Assembly: GCA_021292105.1 (NCBI GenBank)
Contig: CM037874.1
Span: 41,291,309-41,355,308 of the forward strand
DNA: 64,000 nucleotides
Source: Anadara kagoshimensis
Lineage: Eukaryota; Mollusca; Bivalvia; Arcoida; Arcidae
Direction of reading: 5' to 3'
Shown: piece after piece, positions 19,129-32,300 of the stretch
Layout of the letters: each line of letters opens with the position of its first letter
How positions within the stretch are numbered: the stretch's first letter is position 1
The notes under the pieces: generated by a model
Databases searched by the model: none
The model's input: the letters and a program-made list of their open reading frames with translations, nothing else
Told to the model about the DNA's origin: nothing
Program-made: the position numbers and the translations under genes

Positions 19129-21077
19129 TAGCTCACCTGGCCAAAGGCCATGTGAGCTTATGGCATGGCGAGGCGTGCGTCCGTGCGTGCGTCAGTAAAC
19201 TTTAATCTTCTCCTCTGAAACTACTGGGCCAACTGAAACCAAATTTGCCATGGAAGGTCCTTGACAGAGTCTAACTATAGTTTGTTCAAATCATGGCGAT
19301 TGAATATCCAAGATGGCCGCTGTTACTAAAAATAGACAAAACCTTAAAAAATCTTCTTCTCTTGAACCACTCATTGGAGGCAAAAACTAATGTGATATTT
19401 GGATTCTACATAGTCTTAACCTTTAAGTTTGTTCATTTCATGAAATTTGGTTTAAAAATAGGTTACGCGTTTTTGCGTTTAATTTTGCAAAAATCGTAAA
19501 ATGTTTTTAAATTGTTATAACTTGACTATATAACCAGATAATGACATGAGGTTTTCAGTTTTGACATATTCTTGTAATTACCTTCAAAATGGTGTCAAGG
19601 TCAGTCATGAAGGTCATGACCTAATTTTTTACCTTTCTAATAATACTTATTATCTCGAAAACTATAAACTTTTTATATAGGCATGTATATTACACTATTG
19701 TTGGTATTGATGTAACGATTATTTTGATATATAGATTAAGGTCATTGGTTCAAAGGTCAAGGTCACAGATACGAAAGAATACTGAAATGGTTTATTATCT
19801 TGAAAACTATGAACTTTTTGTATAGACATGTATATTAGAATGTTGTAGGTATTGATACAACAATCATTTTGATGTATAGAAAAAGGTCATGTGTCTAAAG
19901 GTCAAGGTCACAGAAGCAAAACAATACTAAGATCGTTAATTATCTTGAAAACTATAAACTTTTTGTATAGGCATGTATATTGGAATGTTGTTAGTATTGA
20001 TGTAACGATCATTTTGATATATAGATTAAGGTCATTGGTTCAAAGGTCAAGGTCACAGATGCGAAAGAATACTGAAATGGTTCATTATCTTGAAAACTAT
20101 TAACTTTTTGTATAAGCATGTATATTAGAATGTTGTAGGTATTGATACAACGATCATTTTGATGTATAGGAAAAGGTCATGGGTCCAAAGGTCAAGGTCA
20201 CAGTAGCAAAACAATACCAAGATCGTTAATTATCTTGAAAACTATAAACTTTTTGTATAGGCATGTATATTGGAATGTTGTTGGTTTTGATGTAACGATC
20301 ATTTTGATATATAACTTTAGGTCATTGGTTTAAAGGTCAAGGTCACAGATTGGAAAGAAAACTGATTTGGTTCATTATCTTGAAAACTATGAACTTTTTG
20401 CATAAGCATGTATATTAGAATGTTGTAGGTATTTATACAACGATTATTTTGATGTATAGGAAAAGGTCATTAGTCCAAAGGTCAAGGTCATGGTTGCAAA
20501 ACAATACCAAAATGGTTAATTATCTTGAAAACTAAAAACTTTTTGTATAGGCATGTTGTTGGTATTGGTGTAACGATCATTCTGATATATAGAATAAGGT
20601 CATTGGTTCAAAGGTCAAGGTCACAGATGCGAAAGAATACTGAAATAGTTCATTATCTTGAAAACTATAAACTTTTTGTATAGGCATGTATATTAGAATG
20701 TTGTAGGTATTGATACAACGATCATTTTGATGTATAGAAAAAGGTCATGGGTCCAAAGGTCAACATCACAGTAGCAAATCAATAGGTTAAGGTCACGGTT
20801 GCAAAACAATACCAAAAATGGTTCATTATCTCGAAAACTATGAACTTTTTGTATAGGCATGTATATTAGAATTTTGTTGGTATTGATACAATGATCATTT
20901 TAATATATAGATTATGGTCATTGGTTCAAAGGTCAAGGTCACAGATGCGAGTAGCAAGTTTCATAAATATCTTAATATCCACATCAGAGTTATTGCTCCT
21001 TAAATGTAGTATTTATTGTGTTTTTGTGCTGTTTACGGCCCAGGTGAGCGGTACAGGCCCTATTGGGCCTCTTGTTT
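19129..21077 (-). mobile_element. Large non-autonomous element with satellite core, copy 1
   Basis: In the - orientation it starts ACAAGAGGCCCAATAGGGCC and ends in a hairpin (TGGCCTTTGGCCA) followed by GGTGAGCTAA. The end next to that hairpin holds a GCACGCACG run and AAGATGGCCGC-type sequence. The core is a tandem array (see 19640-20950). The hairpin-CTAA end resembles a Helitron 3' end; there is no clear TC start, so the class is open. No protein is encoded. Confidence 0.8.
19640..20950. repeat. ~145-bp satellite array, dimeric, with AGGTCAAGGTCA motifs
   Basis: GGTCACAG recurs at 19761, 19906, 20051, 20196 and 20341, exactly 145 bp apart, then less regularly. Two monomer types alternate: one with GATTAAGGTCATTGGTTC and GCGAAAGAATACTG, the other with AAAAGGTCATGGGTCC and GCAAAACAATACC. 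About nine monomers. Confidence 0.9.
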
Positions 21078-21179
21078 TATTAAGTTGAAATATTTGCTTA
21101 TAATAATATAAGACCAATATTTATTTTAATTAAAATTTATATTGTTTTCATACTTTCATACAGTAAATGGACTCATTCT

Positions 21180-21945
21180 TTGCTGACTACCTTTTTCTAA
21201 CATTTATTTGGATCTTTGACAAACTTTGTCAAGCACTACTGATGAGGAATTGTATTCCAAACGGCCATCTAGTGCTGTAAAATTAACATTGGTATGATAT
21301 TTAATTTAAATCACTGAGCTGGTATCTCTGCTGGTGGATGTTTCCTGAAGCATATCACAGATTTCCTGCCATTCAAAATTTGATATTACTCAAAAACTAA
21401 GGTATACTCCCTCATGCAAAGTATTTCCTTAGCTAAATTTGGTTGAATATAGTTTGGTTCTAAGGGTATTTTTTCAACATCTTGGAAAAAAGTTTTGGTC
21501 TCACAATTTTAGTCTAAGCACTACTGACGAGGAATTCTATTCTAAAATGGATGTTTAGTGCTGTAAAACTTTAGTGCTTTAAAATTAACACTGGTATAAT
21601 ATGTAATTTAAACCACTGAGACGGTATCTGTGGGTTGATTTTTCCCCAAGAATATCACAATACTTTTTTAATTGTCAGAAATTTACTATTGTCTAAATTT
21701 GCTGCTAGTTAAAATATGAACATCCTCAAAAACTAAGGTGTACTCCCACAAGCAAAGTATTTCCTTAGCTAAATTTGATTAAATATATTTTGGTCCTTTG
21801 AAATTTGGATATTTTTTCAACATCTTGGAAAAAAAATTTAGTTTTAGTTTCGGTTCAACCACTACTGATGAGGAATTGAATTCTGAAACGGCCATCTAGT
21901 GCTGTAAAATTAACACTGGTATAATATGTAATTACTGGTAGTAAA
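21180..21945. repeat. Three degenerate direct repeats, ~300-bp spacing
   Basis: CACTACTGATGAGGAATT, then GGCCATCTAGTGCTGTAAAA and TTAACA-TGGTAT occur at about 21234, 21519 and 21860. Likely remnants of one dispersed element. Confidence 0.65.
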
Positions 21946-22224
21946 TTTTCTGCGACTTTGATCTGCTACTAGATTTTTGCTTCAAAACGAATGATTGTGA
22001 AAATGAGAAATTACTGCAATCGCATGATATATCTGACCAAGTGTTCCATGTTCCTTTCACTTTCAACTTTAAATATTTACATTTGTGGTGTGTTAATGTA
22101 TTAAACTTTGTTTAAGACGAGATGGCAGTTATAGGAGTATAAATGCCATTGCTACTGTTTATTTAGCCTATTTCGGAGAAAGCAAGATCGCAAAATACTC
22201 TATAAATTTCAATCAATGATTCTT

Positions 22225-22775
22225 TTACTTACATGTAACATGAGCCGAGTCGTAACTGAAAATTTCTGTTTCGGCTCCATCCTTGCTTAATATATCATTT
22301 TATGCGACAAAATATAACCTGGGTGGGTGTTTACAATGGTAATCTTTTTTACGAAATGGCGGGGTTCTTTATGTTACGTAGTCATGACGAAAGAGTCGAC
22401 TATTTACGTAGGTTAGTGCAGCTCAAGAACTGATTGATTTTTGCGTAACCGGGATGACCAAAATCGATTTAATAAAGTAATAAAGTGAACTACCTTTCTG
22501 CATTTTCAAACTTTTGAAAAAATTGGCGTAAATTCAAACTTTTAAACTCAACCCGACATTTGAACTACCCTTCATTGTACCCCTCGCGAACCTACGTAAA
22601 TAATAAATTCTTCCGTCATCATTACGTCACACGAAAGACTCCGCCATTTTGTCAAAATTTTTAACATTGTAAACACCCATCCAAAATACGTTTTGGTGTA
22701 TTAAAGGAGTTATAATGCACGGATTAGATCGAAATAAGGATTATTAGCAACGTCTCGGCTCATGTAGGTAAATGA
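22225..22775. mobile_element. Large imperfect inverted-repeat (foldback) element
   Basis: Left arm: CTTACATGTAACATGAGCCG, GGGTGGGTGTTTACAATG, GGCGGGGTTCTTTATGTTAC, TTTACGTAGGTTAG. The right arm has the inverse order: AACCTACGTAAATAATAAAT, GTCACACGAAAGACTCCGCC, ATTGTAAACACCCATCC, GGCTCATGTAGGTAAA. Arms are about 220 bp. Confidence 0.75.
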
Positions 22776-23020
22776 TTATTTGATTTTTAACCGTGCCATT
22801 CAAATCTTTTGAGATATTAGCTTTATTTCATTCTCTCCAGCCGAGTAAACGGACAGTAATGTGACGTCACTCATCTCTTCCTTGCGGTTATACGCGTGAC
22901 GTCATTGATTGGCTGTTCCAGCGATTGGAAATACATGTGGTATACTACAGTGTTTTAAAGTATTTTTAGGATTAAAATACCAAAATAAGATTTTCAAAAA
23001 ATAGGAAACGTAAATATAAC

Positions 23021-23174
23021 CATTGAACTGTCTAGAAATGGCATTTATAGTGCTATAACTGCCATTGTTTTGCAAAGCAAACTAATCATAATGCGCTAAC
23101 GCTCATTATTCAGTTTGCTTTGCACTGCAATGGCAGTTATAGCACTATAAACGCCATTTCTAGACAGTTCAATG
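23021..23174. repeat. 154-bp near-perfect palindrome (hairpin 3)
   Basis: CATTGAACTGTCTAGAAATG ... inverted partner ends TTTCTAGACAGTTCAATG; the loop is around AATGCGCTAACGCTCATTAT. TGGCAGTTATAG inside it also occurs at 22125 near the 22.2-kb foldback element. Confidence 0.9.
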
Positions 23175-23263
23175 ATTAGTTACACAGATTGCATGTGTAG
23201 CTAGCTAGCTTCATAATGATTCAAACAAATTCCATTGTCTCCAAAACAATCAAGTGAAACAAA

Positions 23264-23565
23264 GTTTTTAAGGTCTCATCCCTAGGACTGATAGTTTTCA
23301 TTTCTTAATGTCGGGTGCTTGGCTAAGGCACAATCACTAGCTATTTTCAAGTTTTGGTCAGACCTGCCTATTTTTTGAACCCCAACCTTCCATATATGAA
23401 ATGAGCACTTTACCTACTGAGCTACCATTATAGTGGAAACATGAAAAAGATAATTCACTGCCATTATCATAGGCTCATTGTGAAGACATGAATTTCACTT
23501 AAAGCTGGTGATGTCTCAATATAATTAAAAATAATCTTAACTGAAATTTTAAAATACTCACTTTT
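23264..23565 (-). mobile_element. Degenerate SINE family 1
   Basis: Reverse head ACCTACTGAGCTACCA at about 23412, GTCAGACCTG, TTTCATTTCTTAATGTCGGG; a separate tail-like piece AAGCTGGTGATGTCTC at 23501. Confidence 0.55.
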
Positions 23566-25399
23566 ACAGAATTAATAATAAACAAGTAGATATTTTTTTA
23601 AAATAAGATTTTTATTATAAAATAAAGTTAAAAGATATATGTATATACTAATAGATCGGAGACTAACAATTATAAAATCAACAAACAAAATTTTTACCAT
23701 CATCGGGAAAATCAATCACTGATATCATAATGATATAATCATATAAATACAAATGAAAATGAGAATGGTGGTGATTCAATGAGTTTTCCAGCTTTCCGTG
23801 TAATATATCGTAATATAATGTTAGGTTATGCCAATGCTGTCCAACAAGGTACATAACTAATATTTATGTGGAACATTACTAAATCACATTATTTGAAGTT
23901 TTCCTCATCAAATTGTTTTTAATCCATAAATATGCAATGTAAACTTTACATATCTGCAGGAAAAACATTTTCTTCATCCAAAGATTGTTTCTGTGAAGTT
24001 TTATAAAGATTTGTTTTTGAGAAAAGTGGTAGACAAAATGGTGGCGGAAGAAATGGAGTAAATACTATATGTCCTCCACTTTTTTGGGGACCACAGTGTG
24101 GTGATACAAGATTCTGTATCATGCGTGTTCGATAAAACTTGTATTTCGTCAAATCAGATAGAAAAACTAGTCTACTGTTAGATAAATAAAAATGAATTAC
24201 AATTTTATCACAAGTCATTAAAACAACATAATGAAATGACATATTGAGACTAAATGTATATATAAAAATAAAATCTGCATATATGTATGTATATGGTCAA
24301 TGATACATGAATAATACAAATATGACATATTGAGACTAATAATAGCTAAATTTTTTAGTATCACTTAATCAAAATTTCTTTCACAAGGACTTTATTTTTG
24401 GGGGATTTCAGCGTAAATGAAATGCAGACATAAACTTTAAATTGGTAAACAGTAGGTCATTTCATTAAGGAAATAACTTGTGTAGAAATTATTTTTCAAA
24501 AAAGCTTGAAATTATTCTGGAAGAATCTTCCAAGGCGATTTTGTGCTTCACATTAGCTAAGAAGTACCATGTCACCAACAAAACTGCCTTGGATGGGGAA
24601 GGCCACGGTAGTAATGCTAATTCACTTACAATGGCTCAGAGGTTTCTCGTCACCAGCAAAACTTATGTAAAGGTCATGAAAATCAAGCAGCACAAATGGT
24701 TAATACAGACTTGGTTTTAACTTCCCGCACGGGAGAAGCAGTGATAGCGGGAGATTCCAAAATTTTTGTCTTCATAGCAGGAGACTCCCGCTCATATCGG
24801 GAGGGTTGGCAAGTAAGTACTGTAAATGTTTCAAGACAACAACAACAACAAATGAATAATTGGAAATAAAAGTTTTATAAAAATGATAAATGGCATCTCA
24901 ATGTGTTATATATAGACTGTATATCACAAAATTGAAAAAACTTCACGAGACATCTGAAAAATATGAATTTCACTGATTTACAAAAAATGACAAATTAGTG
25001 CACATGATAAAATGTTAAAATATAAAATTTATCCGACTATATATATAGATAGATATATTTAAGTGAATATGGCACATATAAAATTCTCAGCAGATTACTT
25101 GTGTAGTTTGTTCTTTATGTTACACTCACATGCCAAAAGTTTGTCAACTTTTTATAATGGCCGATTCTATGAATCTCGTTTCAGAAAAAATAAAGAACCG
25201 AGGGTTGTTTGCAATGCGGCATAGCATTCTAGTATTTGACCCGCGGCTACATCATAATGTTATTTTTGTAGTTTGACAACCCAATCAAAAATATTTCATT
25301 TAACAATGCATCACTGTATCACCTATTGGTGAAGATAGAAACTCTTCATACTTCCTTAAATTTGGGATACCAGTACATATTGACTTAATTTTGGCTTAA
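23566..25399. other. Intergenic between the two genes, no gene
   Basis: AT-rich. 24085-24190 is an inverted copy of 2160-2270. 24018-24075 (AGAAATGGAGTAAATACTAT) recurs at 27075. 24730-24800 repeats GCGGGAGA-like motifs. I see no exon. Confidence 0.5.
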
Positions 25400-25400
25400 G

Positions 25401-25840
25401 TCAAAATGGCACAAACTTGAACAAGATTTCGACAGCATTCAAAATGGCACAAACTTGAACAAGATTTCGACAGCATTCAAAATGGCACAAACTTGAACAA
25501 GATTTCGACAGCAGTCAAAATGGCACAAACTTGAAAAAGATTTCGACAGCAGTCAAAATGGCATAAACTTGAAAAAGATTTTGACAGCAGTCAAAATGGC
25601 ACAAACTTGAAAAAGATTTTGACAGCAGTCAAGATGACACAATCTAAAACAAGATTTCAAATGCACTTAAAATTGCATAAACTTGAAAAAGATTTTGGCA
25701 TCAATCAAAAAAGGCATTAACTTCAATGCCTGTAAAAATGGCACAAACTTGAACAAGATTTAGACTCCTGTCAAAATGGCACAAACTTGAAGATTTTTAC
25801 TTCAGTCAAAATAGCACAAACTTGAACAAGATTTTGACTT
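25401..25840. repeat. 38-bp minisatellite next to the CPM-like 3' end
   Basis: TCAAAATGGCACAAACTTGA plus AAGATTT-GACAGCA repeated about 11 times, regular at 38 bp at the left and decaying to the right. Confidence 0.88.
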
Positions 25841-25844
25841 TATT
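25839..25844 (-). terminator. Candidate polyadenylation signal of the CPM-like gene
   Basis: AATAAA on the - strand, about 290 nt after the stop codon, at the edge of a 38-bp minisatellite. Position is reasonable; there is no other evidence. Confidence 0.25.
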
Positions 25845-26130
25845 CGAAAAATTGGGAGAAAGGAAAAACTTTAAAGACCAGTTTTTTTTCTCAATATGAA
25901 GAAAATGTTATGAAAACCTCAAAGATCAATGCACCTGAAGTTATCACAGTCCTTCTGTCAAGGATCTTTGTTTGCAAAAGCTTCAATATAAAACAGATTT
26001 TTGCCTACAAGATTAAAATATTGTAGTCTAAATTTTGTACTAAAACTGGTTATATGTATATGCCCTTTTGATCAACAATTTATGATAAGTTGAAATAGAA
26101 ATTTAAAAAAAAAACAGAACCATAATTTTA

Positions 26131-26307
26131 TCACAAAATTAGGTACATCAGCGCATTCAATACAAAAATAATCCCTCCACACACAGTGATCATTGATGCA
26201 CCACTGCTATTGTTCTGAATATTCACTGTAACCTCTATGTCCAGTCTGGTCACTTCACCCGCTCGGACCACAATGTTCCTACTGGTCTTATACCCTGCGT
26301 GTGATGT
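26131..26307 (-). CDS. CPM-like last coding exon 8: end of domain and GPI-like tail (residues 372-429)
   Basis: Encodes [20 protein letters not shown], a last beta strand, NNSSGAS (possible N-glycan and GPI-attachment zone), and about 20 hydrophobic residues ending LIL-stop. Acceptor TTACTTTCAG. No cytoplasmic tail follows, which fits a GPI signal better than a transmembrane anchor. Confidence 0.9.
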   Translation of the reverse strand, partial: TSHAGYKTSRNIVVRAGEVTRLDIEVTVNIQNNSSGASMITVCGGIIFVLNALMYLIL

Positions 26308-29300
26308 CTGAAAGTAAACGGTGATAGAAACAAGTTATATTAGAAATGGGATGCCATTTCAAAAATGTCACAGAAACAAAACAACATGATTTGGAAATGA
26401 CATATTGCTGGCCACGCCCACAATGTTCCAACAAAGGTCCGACTTGCTTGAATTAGATGCAAAAAGAATGAAAACTCTGCCTGAATTGTGCTGTTGTTTT
26501 ATGACGTCACTGACACTAGTATGTCATTAGTTGCCTTGTTGCTGCTTTGGTGGCGGCCAGTGTCGAAACATTGTGGGCATGGCTGGCGATAGGTCAATTA
26601 TCAGAAATGTCTTCCAATGAAGAAGTATATGCACCAGCAATGGAACAGCGTGTACCATTTGAATCATACAGAACCAGGATTAATCAAACCAACACTAACC
26701 ACAAGTACAACAACACTAAACAATTTATATAATTTTAACCCACACACAGAACAATGGAAGTCACATGACGTCAACCGATATTTTGTACTTTAACTCTAAC
26801 AATTTTATTGTAACTATTCTGATGACGCTGGAACTTCACTGGCGAAACTAGTCAATCCAAATAAAACCTGCACTTGCAGTCCCTTGAGTGTTGGGTTCTT
26901 TCATATTATTTATAATACCCAACTGAGAAATCCATGTTTTCCCAACCATGTGCATGATCAAAATACAAATTAATTACCTATAGCACATCTAATCTACACA
27001 AAGATGGTCTGGTGAAGTTTCGTAACGACCTGTAAAAAATTTTTTGAGAAAAGTTGCAGAAAACGTTGACGGAAGAAATGGAGTAAACACTATATGCCCC
27101 CCCCCCCCTCCTACTACCACTTCGTTTGGGGATTAGGAGTTACAGTCCAACCTGCCTTAAAGGCCACCTGCTTATAAAGGCCAGTAGAATTGTATCCCAA
27201 TTGATCTTTTATCATATTATTTGAACCTGTATATAAGGGCCACCTGCCCATTAGGGCCACTTTTGCTGGTTCCCTTGGATGGCCCTTATAGACAGGTTTG
27301 ACTGTACTTGTTATATATCTCCCCACCTGTAGTTACCACCCTGACAAAACTGCAAGAGAACTTGGATGAATGTTAAAGTCAAAGGGCATCCTATTTCACT
27401 ATTTTTCCATATAACTTACTATGATTTCATAATTTCCAGGTAATAAGAGTCTCCAATATTCTCCATGGCTGGTCGATTTAAAATTAACTTCCTCCCGTCC
27501 TTTAATTTGCAGAACAGCTCCGGAGATGGGAGAGCCATTAAGTGTCGCTATGCCTTTAACTCCTGTAAAAAAAATCAACAAAATAAATAATATACATCAA
27601 TCACCCTTCAAAGAAATTTCTACCATAGCGATTGGTTAACTTGCCTGGATACATGAAACTATACTGTATAACAAGAAATATTTCCTATGAATTAATATTC
27701 ACAATTTTCACAATCAAGTCTCAACCAGGAAAATAAGTACCCAAATGTTTTTACATGTTACAAAATCCAAATGGGCTTGACTGCCAACTCGTCAAGAAGA
27801 AAGTACCGGGTAAGTACATGCAAACATGTTTCTGAATGTTAAACCGCGGAAGTTTCTTCGCATGAATATTTCTTGTTATATAACAAAATGCTATATACAG
27901 TAAAGGGGGAAACTTTCGAGTGGGTAAAATTTTCGCTTATTTCGGGCTAAAGAAATTACCACGAAATTTTTACCCACACGGAAATGATAACTATACAGGT
28001 TTATATATCATAATATATAGAATAAACACCCACTTATATAGGTAACGCAGAAATTACACCCACGCGAAACGTGTAACTTCAGAAATCGGGAAATTTTCAC
28101 CCCACGAAAAAATTCACTTTTACAGTATTTAGGTACCCAGGCAGATTTATGAAACTGTATATATAGTATTTGTAAAAGTCTGACATGCGAACCTGACTTA
28201 CGTAAAAAATGTATGCGACACACACACAATGCATGTGACTCGACAGTCATGCATGCCACAAATAATTCTTTACATATAAAACTTACCCATGTGGACCTGA
28301 AACAGCAGATTTACAAGTGCGTCTTTGTTTTCTGTCCAGAATTGTGGAAGCTCTGCACGAGGTGGATATTTACAGCAGTGGAGTTCCAGGGTTAACTCAA
28401 AACAGCCATGTTTTATGTAGTTTAAATCCTGCATACCTCCTGTTTATCAAAATTAGACTAAATTTATCAGTAGAATAAAACAAATTGACATATCGTTGAC
28501 CACGCCCACAATGTTCTGACAAAGCCTGGCATGCTTGAATTACACGCAAAAAGAATGAAAACTCAGCCTGAATTGTGCCAGTTAATGAAGTCACTGACAC
28601 TAGTACGTCATTAGTTGCCATGACACTGCTTTGGTACCTTGATAGCGGCTTTGTCGGAACATTGTGGGCGTGGCCGGCGATCCGTCAATAGTAGTACCCT
28701 GTAATATCCAAACCTAGGCAGTGAGAGACTTTGTGATCTGTGAGCACATGCTGTGAAATCAAAATAAACTAGAGCTGTCTCTAAAGGGGAATAACTCTGA
28801 AATCAAACCCAACTAATGTTTATCTTCACACAATAAAGCTACAAGTTAAATATAATTAAAATTGGTCAAATATTTCTAAAGTTATTGTCTGGAAAACAAT
28901 CTGTCTACAGACGAACAAACAAACTGATTTCTATATAACCCCCACACCAACCCCTGTTTGCAGGGGGTATAAAAAGTGGCATTGATTTTCCTAAAAATAG
29001 AAGGACACATGTCCCATCAGACATACCACCATAGCACACATTCAGTAAAAAGTATTATGTCATTTTGACAGAATTAGTCTATCGAGACGTCGCCAGCTAT
29101 AGACGAAAGTGCAGAAATTTTGACTGTGCATTGCGCTGATGGAATCATACAGCAGGGTTCTTTAGCCTGCCAAATTAATCCAAAATTGAATCCAAAATTT
29201 ATATTTAATTAGAATGTTCAATTTCTTGTGGGCCAAAGACGTCCCTTAACATGTAAACATCTTGTAGAAATGGAAGGATTGTTTTCATTATTATTGTAGG

Positions 29301-32300
29301 GTAAAATGGCCTATAAAATTTAACAAGCAAATTCATTGAATTAGGATCCCCTGCCAACAGGTTCTTTTTTTTGTGATTTGAACTTATGTTCAAAGGGCAA
29401 TAACTCTGAGAAAAATCAGCAAAACAACTTGAGTTAACGATATGTGGATCTCCTATTAATGTTACAGCTTTGCACCAACTTTTGTGAAATAGTGATTCAT
29501 AGTTTTGGAGAATTAGTGCAGACAAGAATTTCAGATGGAAGAATGGACAGAAACTAAAATTTGATATCCCTCTCTTTCTTCGAAAGGCGAGGGATAAAAA
29601 AAATAACATACATACCTGTGACAGGATACCATTCTGCTCCGTTAGTAATACCGTCTGGGAATGTATCTCCACAGTGTGAGCCGGAATGCATGGTGGGATG
29701 TGTAAAAGAATATACTTTGGCTAAGTGTTGGAAAACGTCGTCATCCGGACATTTGATATATCTAGCTTCCTGTATAATGGAAGCTATAAAAGAAACATGA
29801 TATAACATTTATAACCACCAGGCACCGGTTTCACAATCATTTCTTAAGATTTTTCTTACCTTAAATCTGGCAAATTAAAAACCTTTATAATTTTGTCAAT
29901 TGTTAAGATTTTAGGGAATTAAAGGTGTCATTTTAAAGATTATATCAAGCTTATGACATCTGCATTTAGTTTTGACAAAAATATTTATTCGTAGTTCCAA
30001 AAAAAGCTTGCCAAAATTTGCTAAATTTAAGTTAAGGAAAATCTTAGTTAAGGAATGATTGTGAAACTGGGTCCAGGGTGCACTAACTGAGTTGCAATTT
30101 CCTATTCTTAATGATGTACCATTCAAATACGAAATGTTAATTCAGTATCTTTTATAAATCCTTTTATACTATAAACATATTTATTTTTCGCAGGGTACTA
30201 ATTTTCGCTTATTTCGCGGTCATTAGTTTTAATACCAAGTAAAAATTATATTATGCTTATTGTGTTGTAGTGCATATTTCAAAAAGGCGAAAATTTAACT
30301 ACGGGGATATGTCTAAATTTCCTTTACAGTGAAAATAAATACACACAAAATTAAATATGTTTACAGTATTTTATAAAAAGGGTCGGGCAGGTGTGTCCCT
30401 AAGTCAAAGGCTCATAAGTTTATTTCAGTGAATTAAGAAATGACATTCTGATCATAGTATTTCAAGGGGTAATGAAAGATAGTGTGGCGTGTGCCAAATT
30501 CGATGAAGGGCAAAGCCCTTCATTTTGAATTTGGTATGCGCCACACTATCTTTCATTACCCCTTGAAAAACCATGAGCAGAAATGTCATTTCTTATATTT
30601 ACAATTCTTTCTTTTAATAAATATTTTGTACCTTGGCGCTATTTTTCCGTATCTGCTAGTGTGATATAGGGTTTTTAGCCATGCAAGATCGGGACATGAC
30701 GTAATATTGCGGGAAAGTTGATACACATCAAGGGTCATGACCCCTATTGTCTTTCAACGGGAATTGAAATACAATTGCTTCTCTATGTTTCATCGAAGAG
30801 AGATACAGTCATATTGTAAATATACTGGAATGAAACTCAAAACTTGATATGTAACTCATGGTGGTAGACTCGCATACCAAATATGAGTTCAATATCTAAA
30901 GGCATTTGAAAAAAAAAATCAAGAAAACTGATTCCAGCCTGCATGCATGCTCACTTCCTGCACAACAAAATTAAATTGCCGACTTCAACTCTGTTACTAC
31001 TCAGCTAAAAATAACTTTTGTCTAGACAATCTTGACTTTGATACAGCATCAGCCACTTGGTGTTGGTGTTTAAACCAAGGCATCTCGCCACTGCAGGTTT
31101 TCCCACGATATATTTGTTCCAGGACAAGTCTTGCCAAATCAATTGAGATTTTATCTGGCACTATAGGCAAACAACATTGACCTGTCTGCTTGACCTTTAA
31201 TTGAAATATTTATTGTGGGTGAGTGCATTTTTATATAGGGGACACACATGTTTATTTCATCTACAGAAGGAGATACACTAAAACAAACTCTGTTCATGTA
31301 GGAACTGCAAATTATAAGACTATCCATGTATTGGATGGATTCTAATATAAGAATATTCTTAACAAAAGGTCAAATGGACAGGTCAAAATTGTTTGCCTAT
31401 GCACATAGTAACTAATTTTGTTGCACCAGAAATTACATATATTGAACAAATTACAAGAATGTTTTAATGTTTTATAGTGCAAATGCTTGTACTCATACAA
31501 AATAAGACAATTTTTGCATTGTGAACAATTTACTTCATAATAAAAATCTTTTTATGAAGTCATGTCATAAAGCACCAAAGCAGCTCTGATTTAACATGTA
31601 GCCCATTTGGTATTGGAAGTGTTTCAGGTCTTTTGCCTTCTTAGTTAATGTTATCACCATGATAGAAATAACAGACATTGTCTGTACAGTTTGGCATGAT
31701 TTTTTTTTTTTTTTTTGAACATACATAGTATATCATACAAGAATGACGGAATGGACAATGTTCTGGACTTCACAAACAGGGAGATCCAGACAAGGAGATT
31801 CTCTTATTGGAGGGCTGAGTAAAGTATTTTATTGTGACCATTCTTTGTGAAACTGGACAGCATTTTCTCAAGCATGTGAGTTTTGAGATATTATAGAGAA
31901 GCTTTTTTTCATGCATTCCTTGAGACAAAATTCCCATTTTATGACATCAAATATGGACTGACATGGCCAAGCAGTACTGTAACTGGCTTTCGAAGTCAAG
32001 GGCAGTGGGTTCAAACCTCACTCAGGACTTGGAAATTTTCTGAGGTGATTTTCATCTCCTGTCCATACTAGAGCAGTAAAAACCTCATTACCAAAATAGT
32101 CTTTTGGGTGAGACTAAAAAACGAGGTCCACTATCTCAGTGTCCGCTTAATACACCTCTGTAGAGTTCGAAAAAGATTAGGTCACCTGTGGCCGCTACAG
32201 AGGATGTTTACAAAAAGTGGATGAAACAGACCAAACAGGAAGATAAGACAAGAAGAAATAATTACCGTTTACGTAGTTATCATATGGATAATTGGCCACT

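Noticed and set aside
29205..29672. 155-codon ORF on the - strand
   Set aside because: Reads through CPM-like exon 5 in the wrong frame and then into a dispersed repeat.
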